Assembly (NCBI GenBank): GCA_002839995.1
Contig: PGZC01000015.1
Coordinates: 1-58,441, forward strand
Direction of reading: 5' to 3'
DNA: 58,441 nt
Source: Gammaproteobacteria bacterium HGW-Gammaproteobacteria-4
Lineage (GTDB): Bacteria; Pseudomonadota; Gammaproteobacteria; Xanthomonadales; Xanthomonadaceae
Shown: positions 28,643 through 37,844 of the stretch, in pieces
Numbering within the stretch: the first letter of the stretch is position 1
Layout: every line of letters starts with the position of its first letter
The notes under the pieces: model-generated
The model's database searches: none
Told to the model about the DNA's origin: nothing
Seen by the model: the letters and a program-made list of their open reading frames with translations, nothing else
Position numbers and translations under genes: made by a program

Positions 28643-29056
28643 ATGTTGCGACGGCGCGAAAAAAAGGCGATGGAAAGTTCGGTCGATCTCACCCCGATGA
28701 TCGACATGACCTTCATCCTGCTGATCTTCTTCATGGTCAGCACCACATTCGTCAAGGACATGAAGATCGACATCAACCGCCCCGGCGCCAAGACCCAGAC
28801 GGTGTCCTCGACCAAGGCGGTGCGGGTCTACATCAGCAAGCTCGGCGAGGTGTTTCTCGACGGCGAACCGGTACGGGTATGGGCGTTGCAGGGCCGGCTG
28901 CGCGATCTGCTCAAGGGCACGACCGGCAAGTCGGTGCTGGTAGTGACCGATGAAGCGGTGCCGTCGGGCCGGCTGGTCGAAGTGGTCGATCAGGCGCGCC
29001 TGTCCGGTGCCGATGATGTCGGCGTCGCCACCGTCGCGGAGGCGGGCGAAGGCTGA
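28643..29056 (+). CDS. exbD: ExbD-like biopolymer transport protein
   Basis: A 137-residue single-span protein. The membrane helix contains the essential acid in SSVDLTPMIDMTFILLIFFM (the Asp after PMI), which carries protons in ExbD/TolR. The periplasmic domain ends ARLSGADDVGVATV. It joins ExbB to energise TonB. The stop overlaps the tonB start (TGATG at 29054-29058). Confidence 0.94.
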   Translation: MLRRREKKAMESSVDLTPMIDMTFILLIFFMVSTTFVKDMKIDINRPGAKTQTVSSTKAVRVYISKLGEVFLDGEPVRVWALQGRLRDLLKGTTGKSVLVVTDEAVPSGRLVEVVDQARLSGADDVGVATVAEAGEG

Positions 29057-29688
29057 TGGCCCGGTCGCGCATCCATGCGGTCGGTGTCGCTTCCGCCATC
29101 GCCGGTTCGGTGCTGGTGCTGGCGCTGGTGGTACTGATGAACAACCCGTTTACCCAGCGCGACAAGGCCGGCGAACTGATCGGCTCAAGCATCGCCGTGA
29201 TCAAGAAAGAGAAGCCCAAGCCGAAGGAAGCGGTGCGCAAGCCCGAACCGCCGAAGCGGCAAACGCGGGCGGCGCCGACGCCGCTGCTGGGCCTTGACGC
29301 GTCGCTGTCCGGGCTCGATTTCGGCCTGCCCGCTTTCGACAGTTCCGAGCTGGATCTCGGCCAGGGCCTGCTCGGCGACGGCGGCGATGTGGTGATGACC
29401 GACGACAGCGTCGATCAGGCGCCGCGGCCGATCCTGCAAACGCCGATGGCATACCCGGCCCGCGCCAAGGCGCAGGGCATCACCGGCTATGTATTGCTCA
29501 GCGTGTTGATCAGCCCGACCGGGCAGGTGGAGAAAGTGAAGGTGCTCGAAGCGCAACCCGCCGGCGTGTTCGACGATGTCGCCGCCGCCGGGGTACAGAA
29601 CTGGAAATTCGAACCGGCCACCTACAAGGGCGAGCAGGTTCGGGTGTGGGCGCGCCAGCGCGTGCGTTTTGATCTGAGCCGGGGCTGA
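29056..29688 (+). CDS. tonB: TonB energy-transducer protein
   Basis: A 210-residue protein: N-terminal membrane anchor (residues 7-29), a short Lys/Pro linker (KKEKPKPKEAVRKPEPPKR), a Gly/Asp/Leu-rich region, and the C-terminal TonB domain (PMAYPARAKAQGITGYVLLS ... VQNWKFEPATYKGEQV). The linker is short, like TonB2 rather than E. coli TonB, which fits the TtpC-type operon. It should contact the TonB box of the receptor encoded two genes downstream. Confidence 0.93.
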   Translation: MARSRIHAVGVASAIAGSVLVLALVVLMNNPFTQRDKAGELIGSSIAVIKKEKPKPKEAVRKPEPPKRQTRAAPTPLLGLDASLSGLDFGLPAFDSSELDLGQGLLGDGGDVVMTDDSVDQAPRPILQTPMAYPARAKAQGITGYVLLSVLISPTGQVEKVKVLEAQPAGVFDDVAAAGVQNWKFEPATYKGEQVRVWARQRVRFDLSRG

Positions 29689-29691
29689 GTG

Positions 29692-30831
29692 ATGCGCGCA
29701 TTTTTACCGATCGTGCTGTTGCTTGGCAGCCTTGCTGCATTTGCGGCCAGCAAAAACGATGAAGTGGACTACCTCGGCCTTGCAGCCTTGCTTACCCGCG
29801 ATGGCGAGTACGCCCGCGCCGAACAGGCGTTGGCGCAGATCGACCCGACCACGGCAGGCATCGATTTGATTCAATATCACACCGTGCGCGGCCTGCTCGC
29901 GCTGGAACAGCAGAAGATGGCCGACGCCGCGGCCGCCTTCAGCGCCGCGATCGCCGCTGGCCAGACCGACCCGCTGGTGTATCTGTATCTGGCGCAGGCG
30001 CATTTCGGCCTGGAGCAGTATCGCGATGCATTGCATGCACTCGATAACGCCGGCGACGGCGTGGTGGCGCTGTCGGGCGCCTGGTTGATGCGCGCCCATG
30101 CGCACTGGATGCTGGGCGAGCGGCAACCGGCGATGGACACGTTGAGCGCCGCCGGCAGCCAGTTTCCCGGCAATTTGTCATTCATGCGCCGGCAGGTGTT
30201 CTACCTGATCGACGCCGGCTTGAACCTGGAGGCTGCCGCGCTGGGCCGCAGCTACATCGCCCGCGCCGATGGCAAGAGCGCGGATTACATCGCCATCGGT
30301 ACTGCGCTGCGTCGCGCCGGCAGTATCGATGAAGCGCTGCGCTTTCTGGAGTCGGCGCGCCTGCGCTTTCCCGGCGACGCCGGCATCGACAAGGCCTTGG
30401 CCCAGACCTGGCTGGGCAAGGGCGATCCGCTCGCTGCTGCCGAGATTTTGGCAACCGCTGCGCTGCACGATCCGGCGCTGAATCTGGAAGCCGCCGAGCT
30501 GTTCCGCCGCGCCGGCCACCACGCTCGCGCACTGCGCCTCAATGCGCTGATTGCCGATCCGGCCGCCAAGCTCAAGCAACGCGTCGGCATCCTGATCGAA
30601 CAACGCCGCTACGACGAAGTCGCCGCCAGCGAAGGCGCGCTGGGGCGCGCCGGTCTGCTCGACGATGAGGACCTGCGCTACGCCCTCGCCTATGCCTGGT
30701 ATCGGATCGGCGATCACGCCGCCGCCGAGCGCAACCTGGTGCATTTGCAGCGCCCCGAACTGTTCCGCAAAGCCACCGAATTACGCCGCCTGATGCAAGA
30801 GTGCGCCGACGCGCGCTGGACCTGTGCCTGA
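29692..30831 (+). CDS. TPR-repeat protein of the TonB2-type operon
   Basis: A 379-residue exported protein with a short signal sequence (MRAFLPIVLLLGSLAAFAAS) and repeated helical hairpins of TPR type (for example LLTRDGEYARAEQALAQIDP; VYLYLAQAHFGLEQYRDALHAL; AYAWYRIGDHAAAERNL). A TPR gene follows tonB2 in many such operons and may act as a scaffold, but no biochemical role is settled. ATG 29692 is preferred to the adjacent GTG 29689. The stop overlaps the receptor start (TGATG at 30829-30833). Confidence 0.85.
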   Translation: MRAFLPIVLLLGSLAAFAASKNDEVDYLGLAALLTRDGEYARAEQALAQIDPTTAGIDLIQYHTVRGLLALEQQKMADAAAAFSAAIAAGQTDPLVYLYLAQAHFGLEQYRDALHALDNAGDGVVALSGAWLMRAHAHWMLGERQPAMDTLSAAGSQFPGNLSFMRRQVFYLIDAGLNLEAAALGRSYIARADGKSADYIAIGTALRRAGSIDEALRFLESARLRFPGDAGIDKALAQTWLGKGDPLAAAEILATAALHDPALNLEAAELFRRAGHHARALRLNALIADPAAKLKQRVGILIEQRRYDEVAASEGALGRAGLLDDEDLRYALAYAWYRIGDHAAAERNLVHLQRPELFRKATELRRLMQECADARWTCA

Positions 30832-33413
30832 TGCCAACTGATCGCTCAACCCGCCGTGTACCCGCGCGGCACCGTCTGCTGCTGCCACTCGCCGCGCTCA
30901 CCCTCGGCATCCGCATGGCGTTTGCCGCCGAGCCGACGGCGCTGTCGGTCATCGTGTTCGATGGCGACAAACCGCTGCCGCAGGCCGAAGTGGTGATCGA
31001 TGGTCAATCGCTGGGCCGCACCGATGGCGACGGTGCGCTGCGCGTCAGCGTGCCGGCCGGCACGCACCGGTTGAGCATTCGTCGCGACGATGCCGAGGTG
31101 GCGGCGCTCGATCTCGATCTGGCGGAAAACGAAGATGCCGAGTTGATCGGCACCCTGTACCCGGATGCGGCGCCGAGCCTGTTTCTGGACAGCGCACTCA
31201 AGCGCGGCGGTTCGGTGACGCAGGCCCCGGTCAGCGCCGGCCCGCCCGGCGTGTTGAGCGGGCGCATCGTCAGCGTCGAGGACGGCAAGCCGATCGCCGG
31301 CGCGCGCGTGTTCGTCAGCGGCACACCGCTGGATGTCGTCACCGATATCAACGGCGAGTTCACGGCCGAGCTGATTGCCGGCAGCTATTCGCTGTCGATC
31401 CTCGCGCCCGGCTTCGCCGCGCAAACCCTCGACGGCATCGCCATCGCTGCCGAACAAAACACGGTACGCGATGTGCAGCTCTCGCCAGCGGGCATGGAGT
31501 TGCCCGAGTTCGTGGTGCTGGAACCCTTCGTCGAGGGCTCGCTGGCGGCGTTCGTGGAAGAACGTCGCAACTCCGGGGCCGTCACCGACATCCTCGGCGC
31601 CGAGCAGATTGCCCGCGCCGGCGATTCCGATGCCGCCGGCGCACTCAAGCGCGTCACCGGCCTGACCCTGGTCGATGGCAAGTTCGTGTTCGTGCGCGGC
31701 CTCGGCGAACGCTATTCCAGCGTGCTGCTCAACGGCGCGCAGATCCCCAGCCCCGACCCCACCCGCCGCGTGATTCCGCTGGATCTGTTCCCCACCGAAA
31801 TCCTGCAAGGCGTGGTGGTGCAGAAAACCTTTTCCGCCGACATGCCCGGCGAATTCGGCGGCGGCACCATCCAGTTGCGCACCAAGGGCTTCCCCGATGC
31901 GCCGCTGTTCAAGGTGTCGGCCGGTGCCGGCTGGATCGATGGCACCACCGGCAAGCAGGGGCTGCGCGAAATCGGCAGCGGCAGCGACATCAGCGGGTTC
32001 GACGATGGCCGCCGCGCCCTGCCCGACGCGCTCGACGACCTGCGCCGGCGCGGCATTTTCCTGCGCCCGCGCACGCCCGCCAATCCCAACGGCCTGACCC
32101 CGGTGGAACTGGAAGCGGTCGGCGAAGACCTCGCCAGCGGCCGTTACGACATCAACCGGAAAAAGATCGGCCCCGACACCAACTTTGCATTGGCCGGCGG
32201 CAATAGCTGGACGTTCGCCGACACGTGGAAAGTCGGCTTTCTGGCCTCGTTCCGGCACGCGCAAAGCTGGGACACAAACGACGAAGTGCGCCGCGAATTT
32301 CAGGCCAGCGATAGCGGCCTTGCGCTGCGCAACGATCTGGACGTGCAACGCACCATCCGCGAGATCGATGCCAGCGGCTTTCTGGTTGCCGGCATCGATT
32401 ACGGCGACAACCACAAGCTGCGCATCACCAACATGATCGTACGCCAGACCGAGAACGAGGCACGCGTCAGCACCGGTACGCAAACCAACCAGGATGTGGA
32501 GCGTTCGCTGATCGAATGGATCGAGAACGAACTCAAATCGCGGCAGGTGTCCGGCGAACATGTTTTCCCGATCGTGGGCGAACTGCCGCTGCTGGAAAGC
32601 GCGTCGTTCGACTGGCTGTACACCTTTGTCAAGGCCGGGCGCTTCGCGCCGTTTACCCGCGAATACCGCTTCGATGTCCAGGATGACGGCAGCCGCCTGT
32701 TTTCGCTCAACAACGACAGCAATACCACCACCTTCGCCGACCTCAACGATTCCAGCCATACCTGGGATGTCGGTCTGCATCTGCCGTTTCGATTCAGCGA
32801 CAACATCAATGGCGAGTTCGGGGTACAGGTCAACCGGATCAACCGCAGCCGCGATTCCTTTGTCCGTCGTTTCTTCTTTGCGCCCAACGGCCGCGACGCA
32901 CGCGACCCGGACTTGCTGGCGCTGGACTCGCTGGATGCGATTCTCAATCCCGACAGCATCGGCCCCAACGGCTTTCGCCTGACCGAAATCACGCAACCAT
33001 CGGACACCTATTTCGCCGAACAGCGCCTCGATGCCGAGGGCTACACGCTGAACCTGAGCCTGTGGCAGACGGTCAACCTCGATCTGGGCGTGCGCAAGGA
33101 AAGCAACCTGCAGAACGTCACCACGTTCTCGGTGCTGCGCCCCAACGATCCGCCGGTGGTGGCGTTGCTCGACACCAACGACAACCTGCCGGCACTGGCG
33201 GCAACGTGGTTGATCAGCGACAAGCAGCAATTGCGACTGGCCTACAGCGAAACCGTGTCGCGTCCGGATTTTCGCGAGCTCAGCGCATCCACCTTCATCG
33301 ACCCGTTGCTCGACATCGTTACCTTCGGCAATGCCGCGCTCAAGCCGACTGCGCTGAAGAACTATGACGCGCGTTGGGAATATTACTTCTCGCCAACCGA
33401 AAGCGGTTGCTGA
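30831..33413 (+). pseudogene. TonB-dependent receptor, N-terminal part (frameshifted)
   Basis: Outer-membrane receptor with signal peptide (about residues 1-33, ending MAFAAE). Two carboxypeptidase-regulatory-like domains follow (TALSVIVFDGDKPLPQAEV; GVLSGRIVSVEDGKPIAGARV), then a possible TonB box near PEFVVLEPF. The plug contains LKRVTGLTLVDGKFVFVRGL and GEFGGGTIQLRTKGFP, and most of the 22-strand barrel follows. The frame ends after SPTESGC at 33413, inside the barrel. The rest of the barrel continues in another frame from about 33400 (see next entry). By analogy with related receptors, 20-30 residues of barrel appear to be missing at the break, so this looks like a deletion with frameshift rather than a single-base error. 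If real, the receptor is inactive. Confidence 0.8.
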
Positions 33414-33964
33414 CTCTGGAAAATGCGCAGTCGGCCACCAACCAAGGCGTGGAACTCGATGGTTATACCCAACTGGGCTTCGTCAACGGCTGGGCCAAGC
33501 AGCTTACGCCGATGCGCTGGCTCGGCATGGACAAGATCGACTGGAACAACTGGAACCTTGCCGCCAACTACGCCTATATCAGTTCGGATGTGACTCTCGA
33601 CCCGGCCAAATCGGGCTTCAATACCAACCTCAGCCGCGCGCTGGAAGGACAATCCTCCTACATCGTCAACCTGCAATTGGGCTATCAGGCGGCTGACGGT
33701 GGACGAGAAGCCAACCTGTTGTTCAACACCTCGGGACAGCGCATCGTGCAGGTTGGTGTTGCCGGACTGCCCGATGTCTTTGAGCAACCCTTCTGCCAGC
33801 TCGACTTCACCTTCAAGCAGCGCCTTGGTGATGATTGGTCGGTGCGGTTGAAACTGCGCAACCTGCTCGACCCCAAGGTCGAGTTCACCCAGGGCGGTGA
33901 AACCACGCGCGCGTTCCGCAAGGGCCGCGAGATTGCGCTCAGTTTCGAGTGGTCGCCGTTTTGA
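33400..33964 (+). pseudogene. TonB-dependent receptor, C-terminal part (out of frame)
   Basis: Continuation of the receptor barrel in a frame different from 30831-33413. It starts near RLLTLENAQSATNQGVELDG and runs through YIVNLQLGYQAADG to the barrel end FRKGREIALSFEWSPF with terminal phenylalanine. It has no start or ribosome binding site of its own. It ends 10 bp before the convergent antitoxin gene. The last 10 codons are echoed in degenerate form at 34733-34774. Confidence 0.8.
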
Positions 33965-33974
33965 ACGGGCTTCC

Positions 33975-34268
33975 TCACGTCGCTGCCAACTCCAGCCGCA
34001 CCCGGTAACCCAGCACCTGCGCCGCACGGCTGAGGGTGTCGAGCGTCAGACCAGTGTCGCTCGCATCAAGCAGGCGATCCAGATGCGAGCGGCTGGTGTG
34101 CATCCGCTCGGCCATGGCCTTTTTGCTTAGGCCGCGCGCTTTCATCGCCTCGGCGATCTGCCAGGCGATCACGCGCTTGATGGCTACCGCTGTGGCCGTT
34201 TCGAGCAGACCATCCTCGGCCAGAAAATCGTCAAAGTCCGATCCGATGTGGGCATTGTGCTTATTCAT
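33975..34268 (-). CDS. HigA-type XRE-family antitoxin
   Basis: A 97-residue helix-turn-helix protein (IAEAMKARGLSKKAMAERMHTSRSHLDRLLD, residues about 38-68) of the Xre/HigA group that usually neutralises a RelE-like toxin and represses its own promoter. It lies downstream of the toxin gene and overlaps it by 8 bp, the reversed toxin-first order typical of higBA. It is convergent with the broken receptor gene. Confidence 0.85.
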   Translation of the reverse strand: MNKHNAHIGSDFDDFLAEDGLLETATAVAIKRVIAWQIAEAMKARGLSKKAMAERMHTSRSHLDRLLDASDTGLTLDTLSRAAQVLGYRVRLELAAT

Positions 34269-34602
34269 CGTGTACCTCTCTCTTGCGCTGCCTTGCCAGT
34301 TTCAGATCCGCTTGCGGGGTCTTGTCCGACTTTTTCACGAAGCCGTGCAGCAACACCATCGCTGGCCCCTCCGTCGTGAACAGCACCCTGGCAATGCCGC
34401 CAGGGATGGCGCTGCGCACCTCCCACAGGCCCGCCTCCATCTTGCGCACCAGCGGCATGCCCAAGGGCCAGCCGAACTGAACGGTCTTGATGTCCTCGCC
34501 GATCACCTTGCGTGCGTCTACCGGCAAGCTTTTCAGCCAATCGCGAACGGGTTCGCTGCCGTTGCCGGAGGCATGGAAGCGTACGGACAAGATCGGCAGC
34601 AT
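34261..34602 (-). CDS. HigB/RelE-like (Gp49 family) toxin
   Basis: A 113-residue protein of the phage-derived Gp49-like HigB family: PVRDWLKSLPVDARKVIGEDIKTVQFG, PLVRKMEAGLWEVRSAIPGGIARVLF, LLHGFVKKSDKTPQADLKLA. Such proteins are ribosome-dependent mRNA interferases. It overlaps the antitoxin start, so translation is coupled. No ribosome binding site precedes ATG 34602 and the predicted transcript start is only a few bases upstream, so the mRNA may be leaderless. Confidence 0.85.
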   Translation of the reverse strand: MLPILSVRFHASGNGSEPVRDWLKSLPVDARKVIGEDIKTVQFGWPLGMPLVRKMEAGLWEVRSAIPGGIARVLFTTEGPAMVLLHGFVKKSDKTPQADLKLARQRKREVHDE

Positions 34603-34608
34603 ACGGTC

Positions 34609-34636
34609 AGTGTACTTAATTAGGTACGGCCGTCAA
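34609..34636 (-). promoter_or_regulatory. higBA promoter with palindromic operator
   Basis: On the minus strand TTGACG (34636-34631), a 16-bp spacer and TACACT (34614-34609) form a promoter. The spacer contains the near-perfect palindrome GTACCTAATTAAGTAC (34627-34612), a natural site for antitoxin autorepression. Confidence 0.6.
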
Positions 34637-34732
34637 GCAAGCACGCTCATCGCAGCTGGTGCCCAACCCGCACCCCGCCGCTCGCCATGGTTCCAAGAGC
34701 TTCCCAAACGTCAGCACCTATCACGGGAACTC

Positions 34733-34774
34733 GGCAATCGGGCACTGAGATTCGAATGCTCGCCGTTTTGAACG
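34733..34774 (+). pseudogene. Remnant of a TonB-dependent receptor 3' end
   Basis: The segment encodes ALRFECSPF-stop followed by CGG. It mirrors the receptor end ALSFEWSPF-stop at 33937-33964 with shared DNA (TCGCCGTTTTGAACGG exactly). It lies on the far side of the higBA pair, without the rest of a receptor. Either a duplication accompanied the higBA insertion or a second receptor copy has decayed. Confidence 0.5.
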
Positions 34775-34896
34775 GTAACCGAATCGCCACACGGCTGTAA
34801 CACGCGCCACCTAGTCTAGTTGCGGGTCGCTTCGGACCCACGTGTGCCGTGCCGCGACGGCCGGGCAATCCCTCGCAATCTTCAGGAGCTGCTTTC

Positions 34897-36654
34897 ATGA
34901 CTACCACATTCCGCAAGTGCGCCATTGCCGCCGCGCTGATTGGCGCCTTCGGTGCCGGCTCGGCGTCGGCGGCCGTGCGCCTGAGCGATTCGTTCGATGG
35001 CAACTGGTTCAATCCCGCTGCCAACGGACGCGGTATCTCGTTCGACTACATCCCCGATGTCACCGGCAAATCCGGCACGCTGTTTGGCGCTACCTTCACT
35101 TACGACGCCAACGGCCAACCGACCTGGCTGGTGTTTCAGCCGGTCATCACCGAGTTCGGTTACAGCGCTACGGCGTTCGACGTGCTGAAGGTCACCGGCG
35201 GCAGCTTCGCCGGTCCGATCGCCCCAGGCGCAACGGCGATCAGCGTGGTCGGCTCGGGCAGCATCACCGTCAACTCGTGTTCCAGCATCACCGTGTCGCT
35301 CGACATGACGCCTGAGTCGGGCCTCGCCGACCTCAGCAACGAATCGCTGCAACCGCTCAATGGCACTGGCCAGGGCGATTGCGCGTTCCAGCGCGAGTTC
35401 ACTGCCTGCCCGTCGTTCGCGACCCCGGCACCGGCATTTGGCGATCGCGCCTGCGCCATCACCGGCAACTTCGAGAACCAGGACATCACCCTGAGCAACG
35501 AGATCACCTGGGTGGTCGAGGGCAAGGTCGGCATCGGCGGCGACAACATCAACTCGAGCACGCTGACCATCGAGCCGGGCACCCTGCTGGTCAGCTCGGG
35601 CGATACCTTCGATCACATCGCGGTGTCGCGCGGCTCGAAGATCTTTGCCGAAGGCACCGCCAAGGCACCGATCGTGCTGACCAGCCCCGGCGAACTGTCC
35701 GGCTTTGGCGACCCGCAGCCGCGCGACGTGGGCGGCATCGTGCTCGCCGGCAACGCACCCGCCACTTGCGTACCGAACTGTGTCGCCGAATGGGATCCGA
35801 CACTGCGTTACGGCGGCACTAACGCCAGCGACAACAGCGGCGTGTTGCGTTATGTGCAAGTGCGCTATGCCGGCTTCATCTTCGCGCCGAATCGCGAGCT
35901 GAACTCGTTCACCATGAATGCCGTCGGATCGGGCACCGTGCTGGATCATCTGCAATCGTTCAAGGGTGCCGATGATGCCATCGAGTTCTTCGGCGGTACC
36001 GCCAACGTGCGCTACTTCGTCGATATCTGCGGCGGCGACGATTCGATCGATTGGGACGAAGGCTACAGCGGCAAGATCCAGTTTGCCCTGCTCCACCAGT
36101 TCGGCTGCGCCGGTGAAGATCACGGTTTCGAACTGGCCAACGATCCGAACAACTTCGACGCCAGCCCGCGCGCCAGTGGCACCATCGCCAACGTCACTGC
36201 GATCGGTGGCGGCGCGGCCAGCGCCAGCAGCCGCGACGGCTTCAACCTCAAGGAAGGCACCGGCGGCCACTTCTGGAATATCGTCGCCGTGAACTTCAAG
36301 CGCTCGTGCGTATCGGTGCAGGATGCCGCCACTCAAGCCGCATCCGGCCCGGTAGGCTCGCTCAGTGGTCTGCTGACCATGAACAACACCGTGATCGACT
36401 GCGCCAACAGCTTCCGCGACAGCGGCGTCACCGCCGGTTACACCCAGGCTTGGTTTACCTCGCAAGCCGGCAATGTCGCCGCCGACCCGCAACTCAGCGG
36501 CTTCCTGCCGGCGACCAGCTCACCGGTGTTCGGCAAAGTGTTTGCCCCGACCGACGACTGGTTTGTGCCAACCGACTACGCTGGCGCGTTTGCTGGCCCC
36601 AACGCCAGCAACGACTGGACGGCCGGCTGGACCCACAACATCGGCAACCAGTAA
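34897..36654 (+). CDS. Secreted beta-helix-like protein linked to TonB receptor
   Basis: A 585-residue exported protein with a signal peptide (residues 1-26, ending SASAA) and AGGAG at good distance before ATG 34897. Residues about 30-140 form a domain seen in many Lysobacterales secreted proteins (GNWFNPAANGRGISFDYIPD ... GQPTWLVFQP) with paired cysteines. The remainder looks like a right-handed parallel beta-helix with many Gly/Asn/Asp turns (ITWVVEGKVGIGGDNINSST; VLRYVQVRYAG) and ends DWTAGWTHNIGNQ. Proteins of this type often sit beside TonB-dependent receptors. Whether it is a substrate-capturing surface protein, a protease or an adhesin is unknown. A strong terminator follows. Confidence 0.8.
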   Translation: MTTTFRKCAIAAALIGAFGAGSASAAVRLSDSFDGNWFNPAANGRGISFDYIPDVTGKSGTLFGATFTYDANGQPTWLVFQPVITEFGYSATAFDVLKVTGGSFAGPIAPGATAISVVGSGSITVNSCSSITVSLDMTPESGLADLSNESLQPLNGTGQGDCAFQREFTACPSFATPAPAFGDRACAITGNFENQDITLSNEITWVVEGKVGIGGDNINSSTLTIEPGTLLVSSGDTFDHIAVSRGSKIFAEGTAKAPIVLTSPGELSGFGDPQPRDVGGIVLAGNAPATCVPNCVAEWDPTLRYGGTNASDNSGVLRYVQVRYAGFIFAPNRELNSFTMNAVGSGTVLDHLQSFKGADDAIEFFGGTANVRYFVDICGGDDSIDWDEGYSGKIQFALLHQFGCAGEDHGFELANDPNNFDASPRASGTIANVTAIGGGAASASSRDGFNLKEGTGGHFWNIVAVNFKRSCVSVQDAATQAASGPVGSLSGLLTMNNTVIDCANSFRDSGVTAGYTQAWFTSQAGNVAADPQLSGFLPATSSPVFGKVFAPTDDWFVPTDYAGAFAGPNASNDWTAGWTHNIGNQ

Positions 36655-36696
36655 GTCAGCGTCGATTCGGCGTCATCCACGCCAAGGCAACGCCCG

Positions 36697-36726
36697 GACC
36701 GGCCCGCAAGGGCCGGTCTTTTTTTC
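36697..36726 (+). terminator. Rho-independent terminator after the beta-helix protein
   Basis: GACCGGCCC-GCAA-GGGCCGGTC is a perfect 9-bp stem with a GNRA-type loop, followed by seven Ts. This is the clearest intrinsic terminator in the window and closes the transcript that includes the gene ending at 36654. Confidence 0.95.
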
Positions 36727-36775
36727 CTCCAGGAAACCGCGTGCGTGTCGTCGCCCAGGTAGAGCCGCGCAGCGG

Positions 36776-36860
36776 CGAAACCCAGGGGTCGAGGCCGCAA
36801 GGCCGAATCCCGGGGACTTGCGGCAGTTCCGGGTTGCTATCCCTGGGTGGATGCTTGCGT
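36776..36860. repeat. Imperfect palindromic intergenic element
   Basis: Outer arms ACCCAGGG (36780) and CCCTGGGT (36841) enclose GGCC-GCAA-GGCC and further GC-rich half-palindromes. It is probably a REP-like element in the gap before the acyltransferase gene. Confidence 0.5.
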
Positions 36861-36890
36861 TCACGGCACCGGTAACCAAAACTGCGAGCC

Positions 36891-37805
36891 ATGCTCAATG
36901 CTCGCCAATCCGCCGCCATTGCCTATGCGCTGAGCTGGCTGGTCGGGCGCCTGCCGTTTTTCGCGTTGAATGCGATCGGTGCCGCGATCGGTCAATGCGT
37001 GTACTGGCTTGGTGGCCGCGAAGTGCAGGTGACCCGGCGCAATCTGGAACTGGTGCGGCCCGGCATCGGCGCGCGCCAGCGCGATGCGCTGGCGGCGGCG
37101 ATCCTGCGCGCAGTCGGGCGCAACAGCCTGCATACCCTGCGCTTCTGGACCCGCCCCGAGCGTTGCAATCGGGCACTGATCGCGCAGGTGCACGGCGAGG
37201 CGTTGCTGCACGCGGCGCTGGCGCGCGGGCGCGGCTTGATCATTGCCGCCCCGCATTACGGCAACTGGGAGCTGCTCAATCAATTTCTGGCGCATTGCGC
37301 GCCGATCACCCTGGTCTACCGGCCGCCGGAAAGCGCCGGCGCCGATCGCTATCTGCTGCGCGTACGTGGCCGCCCCGGCGTCACCCAGGTACCGGCACGC
37401 AGCAGCGGCGTACGCGCCTTGCTGCGCACCCTGCACGCTGGCGGCATGGTCGGCATCCTGCCCGATCAGCGACCGAAAGCTGGCGAAGGCGCGTTCGCGC
37501 CGCTGTTCGGCATCCAGACCCTGACCATGACCCTGCTGCCACGGCTGGCGCAGCGTACCGGCGCCACCGTCCTGTTCGCGTTCGCCGAACGTCGGCCGGG
37601 TTTTGCCGATGCGCGCTACGACGTGCATTTCCTGGCGGGCGATGTCGCCATCGGCGGCGCGGACGATGGCGCGGCGCTGGCGGCGCTCAACGCCGGCATT
37701 CAGGCCATCGCGCAACGCGATCCGCTGCAATACCAGTGGAACTACAAACGCTTCAACGCGCGCCCCGACGGCTCGGGAGAATCCGACCCCTACCTGCGCC
37801 GCTAG
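36891..37805 (+). CDS. LpxL/HtrB-family lysophospholipid acyltransferase
   Basis: A 304-residue inner-membrane acyltransferase of the lipid A late-acyltransferase family. An N-terminal hydrophobic anchor (residues about 8-40) is followed by the catalytic HX4E motif HYGNWE, the YRPPESAGADRYLLRVRGRPG block, and PDQRPKAGEGAFAPLFG. Members add secondary acyl chains to lipid A or acylate ornithine and other lysolipids, so the acceptor cannot be fixed from sequence. It is followed 39 bp later by two PH-domain membrane protein genes. Confidence 0.88.
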   Translation: MLNARQSAAIAYALSWLVGRLPFFALNAIGAAIGQCVYWLGGREVQVTRRNLELVRPGIGARQRDALAAAILRAVGRNSLHTLRFWTRPERCNRALIAQVHGEALLHAALARGRGLIIAAPHYGNWELLNQFLAHCAPITLVYRPPESAGADRYLLRVRGRPGVTQVPARSSGVRALLRTLHAGGMVGILPDQRPKAGEGAFAPLFGIQTLTMTLLPRLAQRTGATVLFAFAERRPGFADARYDVHFLAGDVAIGGADDGAALAALNAGIQAIAQRDPLQYQWNYKRFNARPDGSGESDPYLRR

Positions 37806-37844
37806 ACGGCTATCATTCGGCATCAGGCCACGGATCACGATGCC

